Assembly (NCBI RefSeq): GCF_003931855.1
Contig: NZ_CP034248.1
Coordinates: 2,480,001-2,544,000 of the forward strand
Length of the DNA: 64,000 nucleotides
Direction of reading: 5' to 3'
Source of the DNA: Paenibacillus lentus
GTDB lineage: Bacteria > Bacillota > Bacilli > Paenibacillales > Paenibacillaceae
Program-made: the position numbers and the translations under genes
Part shown: one piece after another, positions 33,750 to 42,700 of the stretch
Layout of the letters: every line of letters starts with the position of its first letter
How positions within the stretch are numbered: the stretch's first letter is position 1
Notes under the pieces: model-generated
The model's database searches: none
Told to the model about the DNA's origin: nothing
Seen by the model: only the letters and a program-made list of their open reading frames with translations

Positions 33750-35080
33750 GGTTTTCAAACATAAAAAAAGGACTTCACCCCAACTTGGAGAAGTTTTCAA
33801 GTGACAAAACAAGAAAACCCAAGGGGGAGAAGTCACTATGTATATTCTACAAGAAAGTCTATTTTCCTTTGAAGAACTTCAAAAACTTGAATTTAAAGAA
33901 CGTTTGCCTATCTTCTTCAGCGCCCTGGACTTACGGCCATATGCTAAAGAATTGAGAAGTCATTCACCCCGAGGTGCCGATGGGCACTGCCGACAAGGGA
34001 TTCTTCGCGCATTGCTTGCAGCGCCGCTGGAGAACATGGATACATTTAGCGGCTTGCATCGTCGTCTGGATATGGATCTTCGTTTCCGTTACCAATGCGG
34101 ACTCAGGCTTGATCGAAAAGCTCCATCAATCGCCACATTAAGCCGCGTTTTCACTGAGCTAACGAATAAGGGATTGGCAAAACGTCTGTTTGAGGATCTC
34201 GTCACACGCTGTAAGCAGGAAGGAATCATCGATGGAAGTCACGTGGCGATGGACAGCGCAGCGATCCATGCCTACGAGAAGAAACAGCCGAAGCGCAAAA
34301 GTGAGCTGACGGGGAATGCCAACTGGGGCGCGAAGTTTGACTCCTTTGGTAACAAGGTCAAGTGGTTCGGCTATAAGCTTCATCTTGCTGTCGACACCGC
34401 TAGCGAACTGCCCCTGGCCCTCTCGGTTACACCGGCTCATGTCAATGACGGTGATCTGGCACCCGCTCTTATGGAACAAGTGGCTGCCGATGCGAAAGTG
34501 AAGTTCTTTGTGTTTGATGCTGGGTATGACCAACTTAAAAACTATGAAGCGGCACGGAAGCTCAAAGCGCAAGCGATTATCCCGATGAATCTTCGCAATG
34601 AGAAGGAACCGCCTGCAGGTATAACATCTAACGGTACACCTTGCTGCTCCATGGGTTTTGCCATGACATACTGGGGAGTAGATGGCGATCACCTGAAATT
34701 CCGGTGTCCCCATGCGACCGGCAAGGTGGATTGTCCGCTGGGGATGGCAGCCTGTTCATCTTCCAACTATGGAATGGTGCTCAAGGTTGATACAAAAAGC
34801 GATTTGCGCCGTTATTCAAGTCCGCACCGGAACACGAAACGTTGGCAAGAACTTTACAAAGAAAGAACGAGTGTAGAACGCTGCAACTCCCGAATGAAAA
34901 CCTATTTGACCGCAGACGCCATGCATGTTTGGGGCATAGAGAAAGTCATAACTCACCAATATTTAAATGCAATTGTATTGCTGGCTTCTGCCCTGGCAAT
35001 GGCTCAGAAATACAGAAAAGTCGCTGCTTAAAATTTTGAATGCGCAGAAAATTCTGCAGGTCTGCCCATTTTTGAAAACC
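33750..35080 (+). mobile_element. Insertion sequence, IS4/IS1182-like, about 1.33 kb
   Basis: The element is bounded by short inverted repeats, GGTTTTCAAA (33750-33759) and TTTGAAAACC (35071-35080), extending imperfectly inward (about 13 bp). It carries one intact transposase gene. I see no clear target duplication. It lies 20 bp after the histidine kinase stop. A 14-bp perfect inverted repeat (33712-33725 and 35152-35165) lies outside it. Confidence 0.8.
33838..35031 (+). CDS. DDE transposase of the insertion sequence
   Basis: This is a 397-aa intact transposase. The N-terminal part (about 1-120) is a DNA-binding region with the SIATLSRVF helix. Catalytic Asp residues are probably in HVAMDSAAIHAYEK (first Asp) and KFFVFDAGYD (second), with Glu in YKERTSVERCNSRMK. 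The linker KWFGYKLHLAVDTASELPL is typical of IS4/IS5-superfamily transposases. GGGGGAGAAG lies before the ATG. There are no frameshifts, so the element may be active. Confidence 0.9.
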   Translation: MYILQESLFSFEELQKLEFKERLPIFFSALDLRPYAKELRSHSPRGADGHCRQGILRALLAAPLENMDTFSGLHRRLDMDLRFRYQCGLRLDRKAPSIATLSRVFTELTNKGLAKRLFEDLVTRCKQEGIIDGSHVAMDSAAIHAYEKKQPKRKSELTGNANWGAKFDSFGNKVKWFGYKLHLAVDTASELPLALSVTPAHVNDGDLAPALMEQVAADAKVKFFVFDAGYDQLKNYEAARKLKAQAIIPMNLRNEKEPPAGITSNGTPCCSMGFAMTYWGVDGDHLKFRCPHATGKVDCPLGMAACSSSNYGMVLKVDTKSDLRRYSSPHRNTKRWQELYKERTSVERCNSRMKTYLTADAMHVWGIEKVITHQYLNAIVLLASALAMAQKYRKVAA

Positions 35081-35179
35081 GAGTGGATTTAGCTGAAAAT
35101 GCACCACCAACTAGGTCTAGGTTCTGCTATTCAATTCTCAAATAGGGAATTATGCAAAATGCTCACCTAAGTAACCCAT

Positions 35180-35241
35180 GATCTTGGCAAAGCCGTAACT
35201 ATGTCTCGCGGGTCGAGAAGCTAGCGTTGATGGAACCATAG
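35180..35241 (+). pseudogene. Remnant of a SigK-like sigma factor C-terminus
   Basis: The DNA aligns closely with the 3' end of sigK (around 16610-16668) with a 1-bp deletion. The frame from 35191 reads SRNYVSRVEKLALMEP and stops at TAG 35241, compared with [16 protein letters not shown] in SigK. Only region 4.2 is left; nothing upstream resembles the rest of a sigma factor. The insertion sequence ends 100 bp upstream. Confidence 0.65.
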
Positions 35242-35270
35242 GCATTAGTTGTGTAAACAGTTATGTAATA

Positions 35271-35317
35271 ACAAGCAAGCCAGATGGCAAAAAGGGACTG
35301 CCAAGCTGGCTTGCTTG
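35271..35317. terminator. Terminator hairpin
   Basis: A long stem (ACAAGCAAGCCAG...TGGCA at 35271-35289 with its complement at 35298-35317, small bulge) ends the minus-strand solute-binding protein gene, 20 bp past its stop. The remainder of 35081-35336 holds only the sigma remnant. Confidence 0.75.
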
Positions 35318-35336
35318 TTTAACTTTGAGGAACCTC

Positions 35337-36617
35337 TTACTGTTTCACTATATCTTCAACCGACTTATCCAACTTCTCCAGCAGTTGTTGTCCGGAGATT
35401 TGGGCCCCCAAGTATTCCTGCATCGCGGCTCCAAAGCCTTGCGATACACCGTCTGGGAACAGGTCCCAATACCAGCCGAGCGCAGTAGGTGATTTATCCT
35501 GGATAGCCACGGCTATTTGTCCGATATCATTTTCGGTAGCTTCAATGTTTGTCAGGGCAGGAATAAATTTAAATTCTTTACTTACAAAAGTTTTTCCGGT
35601 TTCGGATGTGACCAGCCAGTTTAGGAAGTTTTTTGCCTCTTCAGGATGGTCTGATTTGCTGTTCACAATATAGTTGCTAGGTACCCCGATCAGTACACTG
35701 CCTTCGTTATCGTTGATCGGAGCCGGAAGCACTCCTAACTGCAAATGGGGATCGATTTTATCGATGTCGGCTTGCGTCCAATTGCCCTGAAGCATCATCG
35801 CAGCTTTGCCTGCCGAGAAGTTGGCGATTTGCGAGGCGTAATCGCTCGTCATTTTGTCTTTTTGCGCATTGTTAAATATCAAGTCGACTAGATCCAGCCA
35901 TTGTTTGAAGATTTCATTGTCTTTGAAGGTCGCGTTTCCTGCCTTGACGTCTTCGATGAACTTTTGTGGATCGGGCTGATTGGCGAGCCCGACATTCACC
36001 AGATGCATGCCGAGTGACCACCATTCATTCGTTGCCATGAACGGTGTAATACCTTCGGCATTCAATTTTTCCACGGCCTCTTTTAATTGTGATAGGTTCT
36101 TTGGTTCTTCGGTAATTCCAGCTTGCTCAAACAAGGATTTATTATAAATAATACCGTATCCCTCCACGTTCATTGGCATGCCGTAAAGCTTCCCGTCTAC
36201 CATGGTGGGATTCTTGGAGGATTCAATCAGATCTTTGGCCCAGGCCTCGTCGGTAAGATCTGTCGCACGATCCATATAGGGGATCAATCCGACATATCCG
36301 CCATTATTGAAGATCTCCGGTTCAGAACCTGAAGCTAACTCGGCCTTTAATAATGCACCGTAGTCTTCCCCGCCGCCATGGGTTTCCACTTCTACTTTGA
36401 CACCAGTTTCTTTCTCATATTCATCGACCAGATTATTGAGGGCTTCGGCAATTTCAACCTTGAAGTTAAACATTTTAATGCTGACGTCTTTTTTGGCCCC
36501 CTGTTGGTTTTGTTCCCCGTTATTTGTTGGTGCGCCTTGATTCCCATCTTTGCTGCAACCTGCAATGACTAAAGTGAAAACGGTTGCGACAATGAGGGCA
36601 AGCTTCCATTTTTTCAT
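35337..36617 (-). CDS. Sugar ABC transporter solute-binding lipoprotein
   Basis: This is a 426-aa extracellular lipoprotein of the family 1 binding proteins. The signal peptide ends in a lipobox (LVIAGC, Cys near residue 20), followed by a Gly/Asn/Gln-rich linker. The mature part has typical features: EYEKETGVKVEVETHGG, the EPEIFNNGG hinge, and the FSAGKAAMMLQGNW segment near residue 268 seen in most members. GGGAGG precedes the ATG. It is the third gene of an importer operon with two permeases upstream on the same strand. The sugar is unknown. Confidence 0.93.
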   Translation of the reverse strand: MKKWKLALIVATVFTLVIAGCSKDGNQGAPTNNGEQNQQGAKKDVSIKMFNFKVEIAEALNNLVDEYEKETGVKVEVETHGGGEDYGALLKAELASGSEPEIFNNGGYVGLIPYMDRATDLTDEAWAKDLIESSKNPTMVDGKLYGMPMNVEGYGIIYNKSLFEQAGITEEPKNLSQLKEAVEKLNAEGITPFMATNEWWSLGMHLVNVGLANQPDPQKFIEDVKAGNATFKDNEIFKQWLDLVDLIFNNAQKDKMTSDYASQIANFSAGKAAMMLQGNWTQADIDKIDPHLQLGVLPAPINDNEGSVLIGVPSNYIVNSKSDHPEEAKNFLNWLVTSETGKTFVSKEFKFIPALTNIEATENDIGQIAVAIQDKSPTALGWYWDLFPDGVSQGFGAAMQEYLGAQISGQQLLEKLDKSVEDIVKQ

Positions 36618-36720
36618 TTCGATAACCTCCCTTTATATTTTGCCTATAAGGTCATTTTAGTGAATACGCATTGCGACAGACACTAATTTTTATGCTGAAA
36701 AAAGTGGACAATTTTGTTGG

Positions 36721-37563
36721 CTAACCTTTTACAGAACCTGCTGTTACACCTTCGACGATATATTTTTGAAGTGAAAGAAAGAAGATGATTATTGGTGTAA
36801 TTGCCATGACAAGACCAGCGAGTGCAAGATCCCATTTTTTCGTATACTGACCAAAGAACTTCGTGACAGCTAGGGGTAATGTTGTTAGATCTTTATTGCC
36901 CCCAATCACGAGTACCGGCAGCAGATAATCATTCCAGATCCATAATGTGTTCAGAATAATGACAGTAACAGCGATAGGCATCAGTAGAGGAAAAACGATT
37001 CGGAAAAAAACACCATAAGGATTCGAACCATCCACTTTAGCTGCCTCTTCCAGTTCGATGGGAACCGTCTTGATAAATCCATGGAACAGAAAAACGGATA
37101 ACGGCATCCCAAAACCGAGATAACAAGCTACAATGCCGTAAAATTCCCCGCGCAATTCCAGCAAACTTGTGACGCGGACTAATTGCAGCATGATGGACTG
37201 AAACGGTATGATCATGGCTGAAATCAGCAGCAGGAATACCAGCATATTGAAACGGGTTGGTTTGCGGACGATTTGGTACGCAGCCATGGAACTGAACAGA
37301 ACGATGAGAACTACGCTAAATACAGTAATTAAAAATGAATTCGAGAATGCTTGAGGAAAGTTTATGGCACTCCAGACGTTTGAGTAATTATCCCAATGGA
37401 AGATTTGTGGAAAAGAGGCTGCGTCGATCAGAATTTCCTTTAGCGATTTTACCGAGTTGGTCAGAACCAAGTAAAAGGGAGACAAAAAGAGCAAGCCGAG
37501 TAATATAGCAGCGATTTCTAGAATCAATAGCCTCGTACGATATGTTTGATTATGAGAAAACAT
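36721..37563 (-). CDS. Sugar ABC transporter permease, MalG type
   Basis: This is a 280-aa permease with six hydrophobic segments and an EAA loop (LEEAAKVDGSNPYGVFFRI, near residues 175-193). Its ATG overlaps the upstream permease stop (TAATG). It is separated from the solute-binding gene by about 100 bp. Confidence 0.93.
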   Translation of the reverse strand: MFSHNQTYRTRLLILEIAAILLGLLFLSPFYLVLTNSVKSLKEILIDAASFPQIFHWDNYSNVWSAINFPQAFSNSFLITVFSVVLIVLFSSMAAYQIVRKPTRFNMLVFLLLISAMIIPFQSIMLQLVRVTSLLELRGEFYGIVACYLGFGMPLSVFLFHGFIKTVPIELEEAAKVDGSNPYGVFFRIVFPLLMPIAVTVIILNTLWIWNDYLLPVLVIGGNKDLTTLPLAVTKFFGQYTKKWDLALAGLVMAITPIIIFFLSLQKYIVEGVTAGSVKG

Positions 37564-38453
37564 TAGGCGGATACCTCCTTACGCTTCGTCACCCAAACCT
37601 GAGTAATGGTAATGGCTGACACGGCGAGAAAGAACAGCAGTGCTTTAGCTGTGCCCAAGCCATAACGATTATTGATTAGAGCTTCGGCGTAGATGTTATA
37701 AGCCAGTGATTGCGTGGATGTGCCAGGACCGCCTTTCGTCAAGGAAAGGTTGAGATCAAACATTTTGAAGGCGGTGGAAGTTGTAAGGAAAAGACAAATT
37801 GTAATCGCTGGCATAATCAAGGGGATGTATATTTTCCCCAGAAGCTGATGTGGACGTGCTCCATCCATTTGCGCTGCTTCAATCAGATCCTTCGGGGTAC
37901 CAGTTAGGGCGGCGATATAGATCACCATCATATACCCTGCGGTTTGCCAGACAAAGACGATAATGAGTCCCCAAAATCCAGTGGACGGCGTTCCGAGCCA
38001 TGGAAGTTGGAAAAAAGACAGGCCGGTCAATTCCCCGATGGTGCCGAATCCCTTCGTAAAAATAAACTGCCAAATATAACCGAGCAGTATTCCGCCTATT
38101 ACATTAGGCATAAAGAAGACAGTTCGCAAAATTTTCCGGGTCTTTATGGAACTGGTCAAAATCAGGGCGAGACCTAATGCGAGAAAATTGGATATGCACA
38201 CCGAAATCACTGTAAACTTCAGTGTGAAGTTAAGGGATTCCCAGAATTTGTCGTCGTTCATAAAAATTCTTCTCCAATTATCTGCCCCTGTCCAGACGGC
38301 TTTGTCCAAGTCGAGACCGTTCCAGTCCGTGAATGAGTAATAGAATCCTAGGGCGAACGGGACGAGCACAATGGTGGCAAAAAAAACAAGGCATGGACCG
38401 AGAAAAATAACCTGTTGTGCCCAGCCTTTCTTCGACCGTAAAACTCTGTTCAT
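37563..38453 (-). CDS. Sugar ABC transporter permease, MalF type
   Basis: This is the first gene of the minus-strand importer operon, about 296 aa. The frame is open to 38489, but ATG 38453 (MNRVLRSKKGWAQ) has AAAGGAG 8 bp upstream and starts at the usual family position. The protein has six membrane segments and an EAA loop (LIEAAQMDGARPHQLLGKI). It is divergent from the YesM-type kinase gene, so the roughly 145-bp spacer should hold both promoters. The operon is probably controlled by that kinase and its regulator. Confidence 0.92.
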   Translation of the reverse strand: MNRVLRSKKGWAQQVIFLGPCLVFFATIVLVPFALGFYYSFTDWNGLDLDKAVWTGADNWRRIFMNDDKFWESLNFTLKFTVISVCISNFLALGLALILTSSIKTRKILRTVFFMPNVIGGILLGYIWQFIFTKGFGTIGELTGLSFFQLPWLGTPSTGFWGLIIVFVWQTAGYMMVIYIAALTGTPKDLIEAAQMDGARPHQLLGKIYIPLIMPAITICLFLTTSTAFKMFDLNLSLTKGGPGTSTQSLAYNIYAEALINNRYGLGTAKALLFFLAVSAITITQVWVTKRKEVSA

Positions 38454-38597
38454 AGGTTTATCTCCTTTCAGATCTGTGAGGTTAATCAAACTCAGTATAG
38501 AAAGGATAGGGTGGATGCAACACTCATTTTTATGATAATAATAGTGGAATATTTTGCCGTCCTTTGCTAAGATGTTGTGAAAATAGGAGGGATATGT

Positions 38598-40463
38598 TTG
38601 TTTCGGAAAAGTATCCGTTTCAAGTTGATAGCACTTCTTCTGTTCGCGGTAATACTGCCGACAGGAGTATCAATCACGGTCTCTTACTTTTATACAAAAG
38701 CGTCAGTGACGGAAAAATCGATTCGGGAAAATACGAATTATCTTAACCTCGGTGCCTCCAATCTTCAAAGCTATTTCAAGGGAATTCATGAATTAGCCTT
38801 ATCCATTTATAGCGGAATCAATATCCCTAACTCCCTGTACACATCGATATTATCGGCCAAGCCTCAACATTTGCAGGAGGCTGACTCGAAGGAAGACATC
38901 AATCGTAATGTTTTTTCGAGCCAATTGCTGAATATGTTTCAATCCAATAAAGATATCTATCAGATTCATCTGTTCGTGAATGCCAATCAACAATCCAATA
39001 CCTTGTTAAAGGGTTTTTTTCGTAGAGAATATAACGATTCCTACCGTCCTTTAGTATCCCCGTCAGGAAAGGTGGAGCCTTTTATAGAAATAACGCATCC
39101 GGATCATAGATATGGAATGAAATCTGGAATTCCAAATCTTAAATCGGGTTCTATCGAGGTTTTTAGTGCCCACTATCCCATTTACCGTACACCAAGTGAT
39201 GAAGCCATGGGGTATCTTTCCATAGACTTTCGTTTAACTGAGCTTGAGGAAATAGCGAAGGCCATGTATCACCTCGGTTCAGAGCAGGTTTTCTTGCTGA
39301 ATGAAGAGGGAGGCGCCCTTTATTCCTCTGACCCGGAGCTGATAGGAAAGACGATTAAAGCGGGATGGAGTCAGGTCCCGTCCAAAGAAGATCACGGTCA
39401 TTTTTCATGGAAGGACGAAAATTTCGAAGGTATTGTATTTTACAGGGCAATCCAGAGTCCTTTATTTAAGGGTTATCTTCTTAAGCTGGTTCCCTATGAT
39501 AATTTATATGGAGATGCGAGAGCAATTACCCATATCACTACAGGAATCGGTATGCTATTTCTGATTGTTGGGATGATCGCTGCAGTCTTTATCTCTATTC
39601 GTTTTACGAATCCGATTAAACGGATAATCTCCTTCACACAAAAGGTACAAATTGGAGATATGGATGCCCAGGTGGAGATTGCGACCGAGGATGAATTCGG
39701 AATTTTAACGAGAAAAATTAATAATATGACCCAGACCATCAATAATCTGATATTAAAAGAATACAAGCTCGAAATCGCCAATAAGAGCAACCAGTTAAAG
39801 GCGCTCCAGGCGCAGATCAATCCGCATTTTTTATATAATGCATTACAGTCGATAGCTACATTGTCCCTTAGGTACAAGGCTCTGGAGGTTTATGAACGGA
39901 TTTGTGCACTTGGAAGCATGATGCGCTATACAATGGCTACGGGGGTAAATACGGTTACGCTTCAAGAAGAGTTGGAGCATGTGGAGCATTATCTTATGCT
40001 GCAAGAGGAGCGATTTGGCAATGAATATCTTGAGATCCATTTTGATATCGCGGAAGAAACCAAAATTCAAGCCGTTCCTAAAATGATTTTACAGCCTCTT
40101 GTAGAAAATGTTTTTAAGCATGCTTTTGATGACGGCATCGTGAATGGGCCGATACGTGTCCGCATTGCCAGCCACCTGGACGAGGCAGGAAATCTGATGA
40201 TTGCCGTCTCTGATAATGGAAAGCAGCTGACGCCGGAACAAGTCCGGGAGATGGAGTTAGCGATCAATGTCGAGACAAAAAATGAAATGGAACAGATCGG
40301 GCTTCGAAACGTATTAGCCAGACTCCGATTGTATTTTGGCAAGGAAGCTAGTCTGACGATGAGGGGACATGATAACGGCGGCTTAACGGTAGCTTTATGG
40401 ATACCGACTGGAAATTGCAGAATTATAGAGGAGGACAAGAGTGAAAGCACTGATTGTGGATGA
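38598..40463 (+). CDS. YesM-type sensor histidine kinase
   Basis: This is a membrane kinase of about 621 aa. The frame is open from 38577, but GGAGGG at 38586-38591 places the start at TTG 38598 (FRKSIRFKL). TM1 is about 6-28, then an extracellular Cache-like sensor (30-290), TM2 about 300-322, and HAMP. The His-kinase domain has the family motif QINPHFLYNALQSI near residue 410, and the ATPase part has a shortened LytS/YesM-type N and G box set (LVENVFKHAF, SDNGKQLT). It overlaps the regulator gene by 23 bp. Its position opposite a sugar importer suggests sensing of the sugar or of the loaded binding protein. Confidence 0.9.
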   Translation: MFRKSIRFKLIALLLFAVILPTGVSITVSYFYTKASVTEKSIRENTNYLNLGASNLQSYFKGIHELALSIYSGINIPNSLYTSILSAKPQHLQEADSKEDINRNVFSSQLLNMFQSNKDIYQIHLFVNANQQSNTLLKGFFRREYNDSYRPLVSPSGKVEPFIEITHPDHRYGMKSGIPNLKSGSIEVFSAHYPIYRTPSDEAMGYLSIDFRLTELEEIAKAMYHLGSEQVFLLNEEGGALYSSDPELIGKTIKAGWSQVPSKEDHGHFSWKDENFEGIVFYRAIQSPLFKGYLLKLVPYDNLYGDARAITHITTGIGMLFLIVGMIAAVFISIRFTNPIKRIISFTQKVQIGDMDAQVEIATEDEFGILTRKINNMTQTINNLILKEYKLEIANKSNQLKALQAQINPHFLYNALQSIATLSLRYKALEVYERICALGSMMRYTMATGVNTVTLQEELEHVEHYLMLQEERFGNEYLEIHFDIAEETKIQAVPKMILQPLVENVFKHAFDDGIVNGPIRVRIASHLDEAGNLMIAVSDNGKQLTPEQVREMELAINVETKNEMEQIGLRNVLARLRLYFGKEASLTMRGHDNGGLTVALWIPTGNCRIIEEDKSESTDCG

Positions 40464-42057
40464 TGAAAAGCATGTAAGGGAGGCCATTCGCTACTTTGTG
40501 CCCTGGGAGGTATTTGGGATCGATTCTGTATTTGAGGCTATGAATGGACAAGAAGCGATCAACCTGATTTTGGCGGAGCGACCGGAGATTATTTTCACGG
40601 ATATGCGAATGCCCCTGATGGATGGAGCCCAGCTTCTGGAATGGATTCACCGGCATATTCCCTGCACGAAAGTAATTATCATCAGCGGATATCAGGATTA
40701 CAAATATCTTCAACCCGCCATTGTATATGGGGGGATGGATTATTTGCTTAAACCGTTGAACGGCAACAAAATCGTGGAGGCGACAGAACGCGCGGTTCGC
40801 AAATGGCGGCAGGAAAAGGAAGAAAGTGAGCGGGCCCTTCACCGGAATATTCAGATCAATGAACTTCAGCCGCTATACTGGGATCGAATGCTTACGGACT
40901 TGATGTCCGGCTATCGACGATATGAGGAACTAGCTGCTGCCCTGAGCGATCACTTCGGACTAACCTTGGGACATACCCGCTGCCAGGTTGCCATCTTATC
41001 TTTGGAAATGATGGATCAAAGGCTATTAACCCGGTTCAATGGAGATGCGTCTTTAATGTATTATGCCATCATGAATATATGTAATGATGTGCTTGTGGGG
41101 GAAAACGGCAGTCACGGATACGCCTTTCGTTGTGGGATTGAGGGAGTGAATGTTGCGATTTTTTATTGGAATCAAGTCAAGGATATAGAAGAGTCCCTAC
41201 GAAGTATCAATCAATCCATGCTGGAAACCTATCAAATTCAAGTTCACTTTGGCCTCGGTGAAGTATGCCTCATTTCAGAAGATGTGCCCCGTTCGTTTCA
41301 TCAGGCCAAGATAGCACTGCAACAACGCAATTTGCTTTGTTCAGGTGAATGGATTCATATGTATCACGATATTGATCAGGTGGTTAGTGAAGAGGATTGC
41401 CCATTTCTTCGCTTTTATGAACCCTTTAAGTTTGCGGTATTATCCGGACAGCGCGATCGCATTATGGAATGGGTGGATAAATGGGCTGCTCTCATAGAGC
41501 AGCAACCTTACCTATCTCAGCTCCAGCTTGAAAAATGGCAGAAGAATTTTAAGTCTGCCCTGTTAAACTGGAAGGCTGAAATCGGATGGGACAAGAGCGC
41601 CGATTCGGATGAAACGTTTGATTTAGAACTGCCTTTCGATACCAACGGGAACTTTTCGCTTGCGGTTTGGAAGGAGCGAGTTGCGGCCAAGCTGCTTGCC
41701 ATTTCTCGGAAGTATAACTCTATGCATGATCAGGACAGTCGATTGGTACAGGACATCAAACGCTATATTGATCAAAACTATCACAAAGAAATTACACTGC
41801 AGCATATTGCGGATTGCTTTTTTATCAGTCGAGAGAATGTTTCGAGGAAATTCAAGCAGGTCACAAATGAGAATTTAATAGACTACCTTACCCGACTAAG
41901 AATTGATAAAGCTAAAATGTTGTTAGCAGATTCAAACATGCGTATAGCTCAAATTGCAGAGCTTGTCGGATTTCAGGATGAAAAATATTTTAGCCGTGTA
42001 TTCAAAAAGATAACCGGGCAGACTTCCCGTGAGTTTAGAAAACAGTTAAATACATAA
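40441..42057 (+). CDS. YesN-type AraC response regulator
   Basis: This is a 538-aa regulator with GTG start after GAGGAGG. The receiver domain is at 1-125 with Asp54 (IIFTDMRMPLMDG) and Lys in YLLKPLNG. The middle (130-420) is the variable region usual for long YesN proteins. The C-terminal AraC domain (about 435-538) has two helix-turn-helices (ITLQHIADCFFISRENVSRK, and IAQIAELVGFQDEKYFSRVF). It probably activates the divergent sugar importer operon. Confidence 0.93.
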   Translation: MKALIVDDEKHVREAIRYFVPWEVFGIDSVFEAMNGQEAINLILAERPEIIFTDMRMPLMDGAQLLEWIHRHIPCTKVIIISGYQDYKYLQPAIVYGGMDYLLKPLNGNKIVEATERAVRKWRQEKEESERALHRNIQINELQPLYWDRMLTDLMSGYRRYEELAAALSDHFGLTLGHTRCQVAILSLEMMDQRLLTRFNGDASLMYYAIMNICNDVLVGENGSHGYAFRCGIEGVNVAIFYWNQVKDIEESLRSINQSMLETYQIQVHFGLGEVCLISEDVPRSFHQAKIALQQRNLLCSGEWIHMYHDIDQVVSEEDCPFLRFYEPFKFAVLSGQRDRIMEWVDKWAALIEQQPYLSQLQLEKWQKNFKSALLNWKAEIGWDKSADSDETFDLELPFDTNGNFSLAVWKERVAAKLLAISRKYNSMHDQDSRLVQDIKRYIDQNYHKEITLQHIADCFFISRENVSRKFKQVTNENLIDYLTRLRIDKAKMLLADSNMRIAQIAELVGFQDEKYFSRVFKKITGQTSREFRKQLNT

Positions 42058-42090
42058 ATTATAATCAAACATATTTAATGAAGAAGGTGC

Positions 42091-42603
42091 ATGATGAATA
42101 ACAAAATTAGCGTTAGAGAAGTGCTCGTAGAAGATGCAAAGGCATTACTACAGATCATTCCCATAATCGATAAAGAGACAGAGTTCACGCTGAGAGGAGA
42201 AGGAGAATTCCGGTTATCGCTGCATGAGGAAGAGTCTTTTATCCGTAATATACTCGCTGAACCTCGTAGTGTTATGTTTGTTGCTTCCTGTAATGATAAT
42301 ATTGTGGGTTCTTTAGGATTCAGAGGAAATAATCTGACCAGGTATAAGCATACTGGAGAATTTGGTATGGGCATTTTAAAACAATACTGGGGGCAAGGAA
42401 TAGGTACCATGTTAATTGAGCATTTATTATCTTGGAGTGAAGCACATGATATTAGAAAAATAAATTTAAAAGTGGTTGAAACTAATATCCGTGCTATAAA
42501 ATTATATGAGCGATTTGGATTTGAAATAGAAGGAGTACAGAAAAATGAAGTAAAAATTGCTGATCAGTACTATAACTTATTATCGATGGGGAAATTTATC
42601 TAA
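42091..42603 (+). CDS. GNAT family N-acetyltransferase
   Basis: This is a 170-aa cytoplasmic acetyltransferase. The acetyl-CoA pyrophosphate loop is GQGIGTMLIEHLL near residues 112-124, preceded by the beta-4 stretch FGMGILKQYW and followed by NLKVVETNIRAIKLYERFGF, the hallmark of the RimJ/RimL-like group. An AAGAAGGTG site precedes the ATG. Lower GC than neighbours may point to acquisition, but this is a weak sign. The substrate is unknown. Confidence 0.9.
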   Translation: MMNNKISVREVLVEDAKALLQIIPIIDKETEFTLRGEGEFRLSLHEEESFIRNILAEPRSVMFVASCNDNIVGSLGFRGNNLTRYKHTGEFGMGILKQYWGQGIGTMLIEHLLSWSEAHDIRKINLKVVETNIRAIKLYERFGFEIEGVQKNEVKIADQYYNLLSMGKFI

Positions 42604-42648
42604 GCTTCTACTCCAATTTTACCTGTGAATGAAAGCACTGATTTATGT

Positions 42649-42668
42649 GAGCCGGCGGATGCCGGCTC
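42649..42668. terminator. Terminator hairpin after the GNAT gene
   Basis: GAGCCGGC (42649-42656) pairs with GCCGGCTC (42661-42668) around a GGAT loop and is followed by TTGTT. It lies between converging genes. Confidence 0.8.
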
Positions 42669-42700
42669 TTGTTAGCTGCTTACTGCTTATAGATCCTTTA

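Noticed and set aside
33750-35080. Composite transposon carrying the two-component genes
   Set aside because: Only one insertion sequence is present, with no second copy upstream of the kinase genes.
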